From: CALABS01 sp050260775
Lineage (GTDB): Bacteria > Pseudomonadota > Alphaproteobacteria > Rhodospirillales > Magnetospirillaceae
NCBI GenBank assembly: GCA_050260775.1
Contig: JBLNCP010000043.1
Coordinates: 1 to 64,000 of the forward strand
Reading direction: 5' to 3'
DNA length: 64,000 nt
The notes under the pieces: model-generated
The model's input: only the letters and a program-made list of their open reading frames with translations
Told to the model about the DNA's origin: nothing
Database searches by the model: none
Part shown: positions 63,488 to 64,000 of the stretch, in pieces
How positions within the stretch are numbered: position 1 is the stretch's first letter
Layout of the letters: each line of letters starts with the position of its first letter
Program-made: the position numbers and the translations under genes

Positions 63488-64000
63488 CCCCCGCCTTCTG
63501 GTCCGGCAAGCGCGTCTTCCTCACCGGCCATACCGGCTTCAAGGGCAGCTGGCTGACCCTGTGGCTGAATGCACTGGGCGCCAAGGTCACCGGCTACGCC
63601 ATCGAGCCGCCGGGCACGCCCAACCTGTACACCCTGGCCCGGGTGGCGGAGACCTGCGCCGACGTGCGCGCCGACGTGCGCGATCTCGACGCCCTGACGG
63701 CGGCCATGGCGGCGGCCCAGCCCGACATCGTCATCCATATGGCGGCGCAGGCGCTGGTGCGGCCCTCCTACGAGGATCCGGTCGGCACCTACGCCACCAA
63801 CCTCATGGGCACCGTGCACGTGCTGGAAGCCATGCGGCGGGCGGGCAGCGCCCGCGTCGGCCTGATGGTGACCACCGACAAGTGCTACGAAAACCGCGAG
63901 TGGCACTGGGGCTACCGCGAGAACGAGCCCATGGGCGGGCACGATCCCTATTCCAGCAGCAAGGGCTGCGCCGAACTGGCCACCGCCGCCTACCGCTCGT
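63484..64000 (+). CDS. rfbG: CDP-glucose 4,6-dehydratase, 5' part
   Basis: Only the first 172 codons lie in the window. It is a short-chain dehydrogenase/reductase that converts CDP-glucose to CDP-4-keto-6-deoxyglucose. Visible features are the NAD-binding VFLTGHTGFKGSWL near 10, HMAAQALVRPSYEDP near 84 and the catalytic-region YSSSKGCAELAT near 157. The start overlaps the rfbF stop (ATGA). The rest continues past 64000. Confidence 0.95.
   Translation, partial: MTPAFWSGKRVFLTGHTGFKGSWLTLWLNALGAKVTGYAIEPPGTPNLYTLARVAETCADVRADVRDLDALTAAMAAAQPDIVIHMAAQALVRPSYEDPVGTYATNLMGTVHVLEAMRRAGSARVGLMVTTDKCYENREWHWGYRENEPMGGHDPYSSSKGCAELATAAYRS

Overview
The window is a GC-rich, gene-dense chromosomal segment with no transposase, integrase, plasmid or phage gene. 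Gene content and order point to an alphaproteobacterium of the Rhodospirillales. The clearest signs are ppsR/hemE/rho/mnmEG/rsmG/parAB in one neighbourhood, Tim44-MltA-Smr-XRE, DUF3576-leuS-lptE-holA and glnK-amtB. Two tandem porins with conserved signal peptides look most like those of Magnetospirillum-type spirilla. The genus is an inference, not something the sequence proves.

Layout. At 0-7.8 kb are a deacetylase-like protein, a RutE-type nitroreductase, small membrane proteins, aconitase B (acnB) and the heme-export genes ccmAB. From 7.8 to 14.1 kb a long minus-strand directon runs Tim44, mltA, lutA, lutB, a membrane protein, lutC, smr and a small regulator. The lactate-oxidation genes lutABC lie inside a housekeeping block that is usually contiguous. 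fxsA and secB follow on the plus strand. From 15.3 to 18.9 kb is the minus-strand operon ppsR-maf-aroE-coaE-dnaQ. The 405 bp between ppsR and hemE (18939-19343) carry a cluster of DnaA-box-like 9-mers and several GANTC sites, and gene orientation flips here from mostly minus to mostly plus. This is the best candidate for the chromosomal replication origin.

From 19.3 to 35.1 kb are late heme synthesis (hemE, hemH, hemJ), rho, a GroES/NAD(P)-type reductase, an alkyltransferase, a thioredoxin-domain protein, tRNA modification (mnmE, mnmG), rsmG and the segregation pair parA-parB. Four parS palindromes lie here, each inside a coding region (hemJ, mnmG and rsmG twice, one of these at its start codon). 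They sit 2.4-12.6 kb from the proposed origin. From 35.1 to 41.7 kb are a histidine kinase coupled to a PhnD-like binding protein, tRNA-Gly(GCC), a thioredoxin/TPR co-chaperone, LON-domain, Trm112-like and DUF971 proteins, and a UbiH-type hydroxylase. From 42 to 50.4 kb are nitrogen sensing and uptake (glnK, amtB), an aminotransferase, ftsK, lolA and xth. From 50.4 to 57.6 kb are a response-regulator-like protein with a short receiver, ribA, an unknown gene behind a near-perfect sigma-54 promoter, a YggS protein, a ThiE-like protein and the two porins. From 57.9 to 62.7 kb is DUF3576-leuS-lptE-holA. The window ends in rfbF-rfbG, probably the start of an O-antigen cluster.

The most notable unexplained element is a 48.56-48.72 kb stretch between lolA and a convergent gene. 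It folds on paper into five consecutive hairpins followed by a textbook intrinsic terminator, and is a candidate small RNA. Several short intergenic repeat families are also described.
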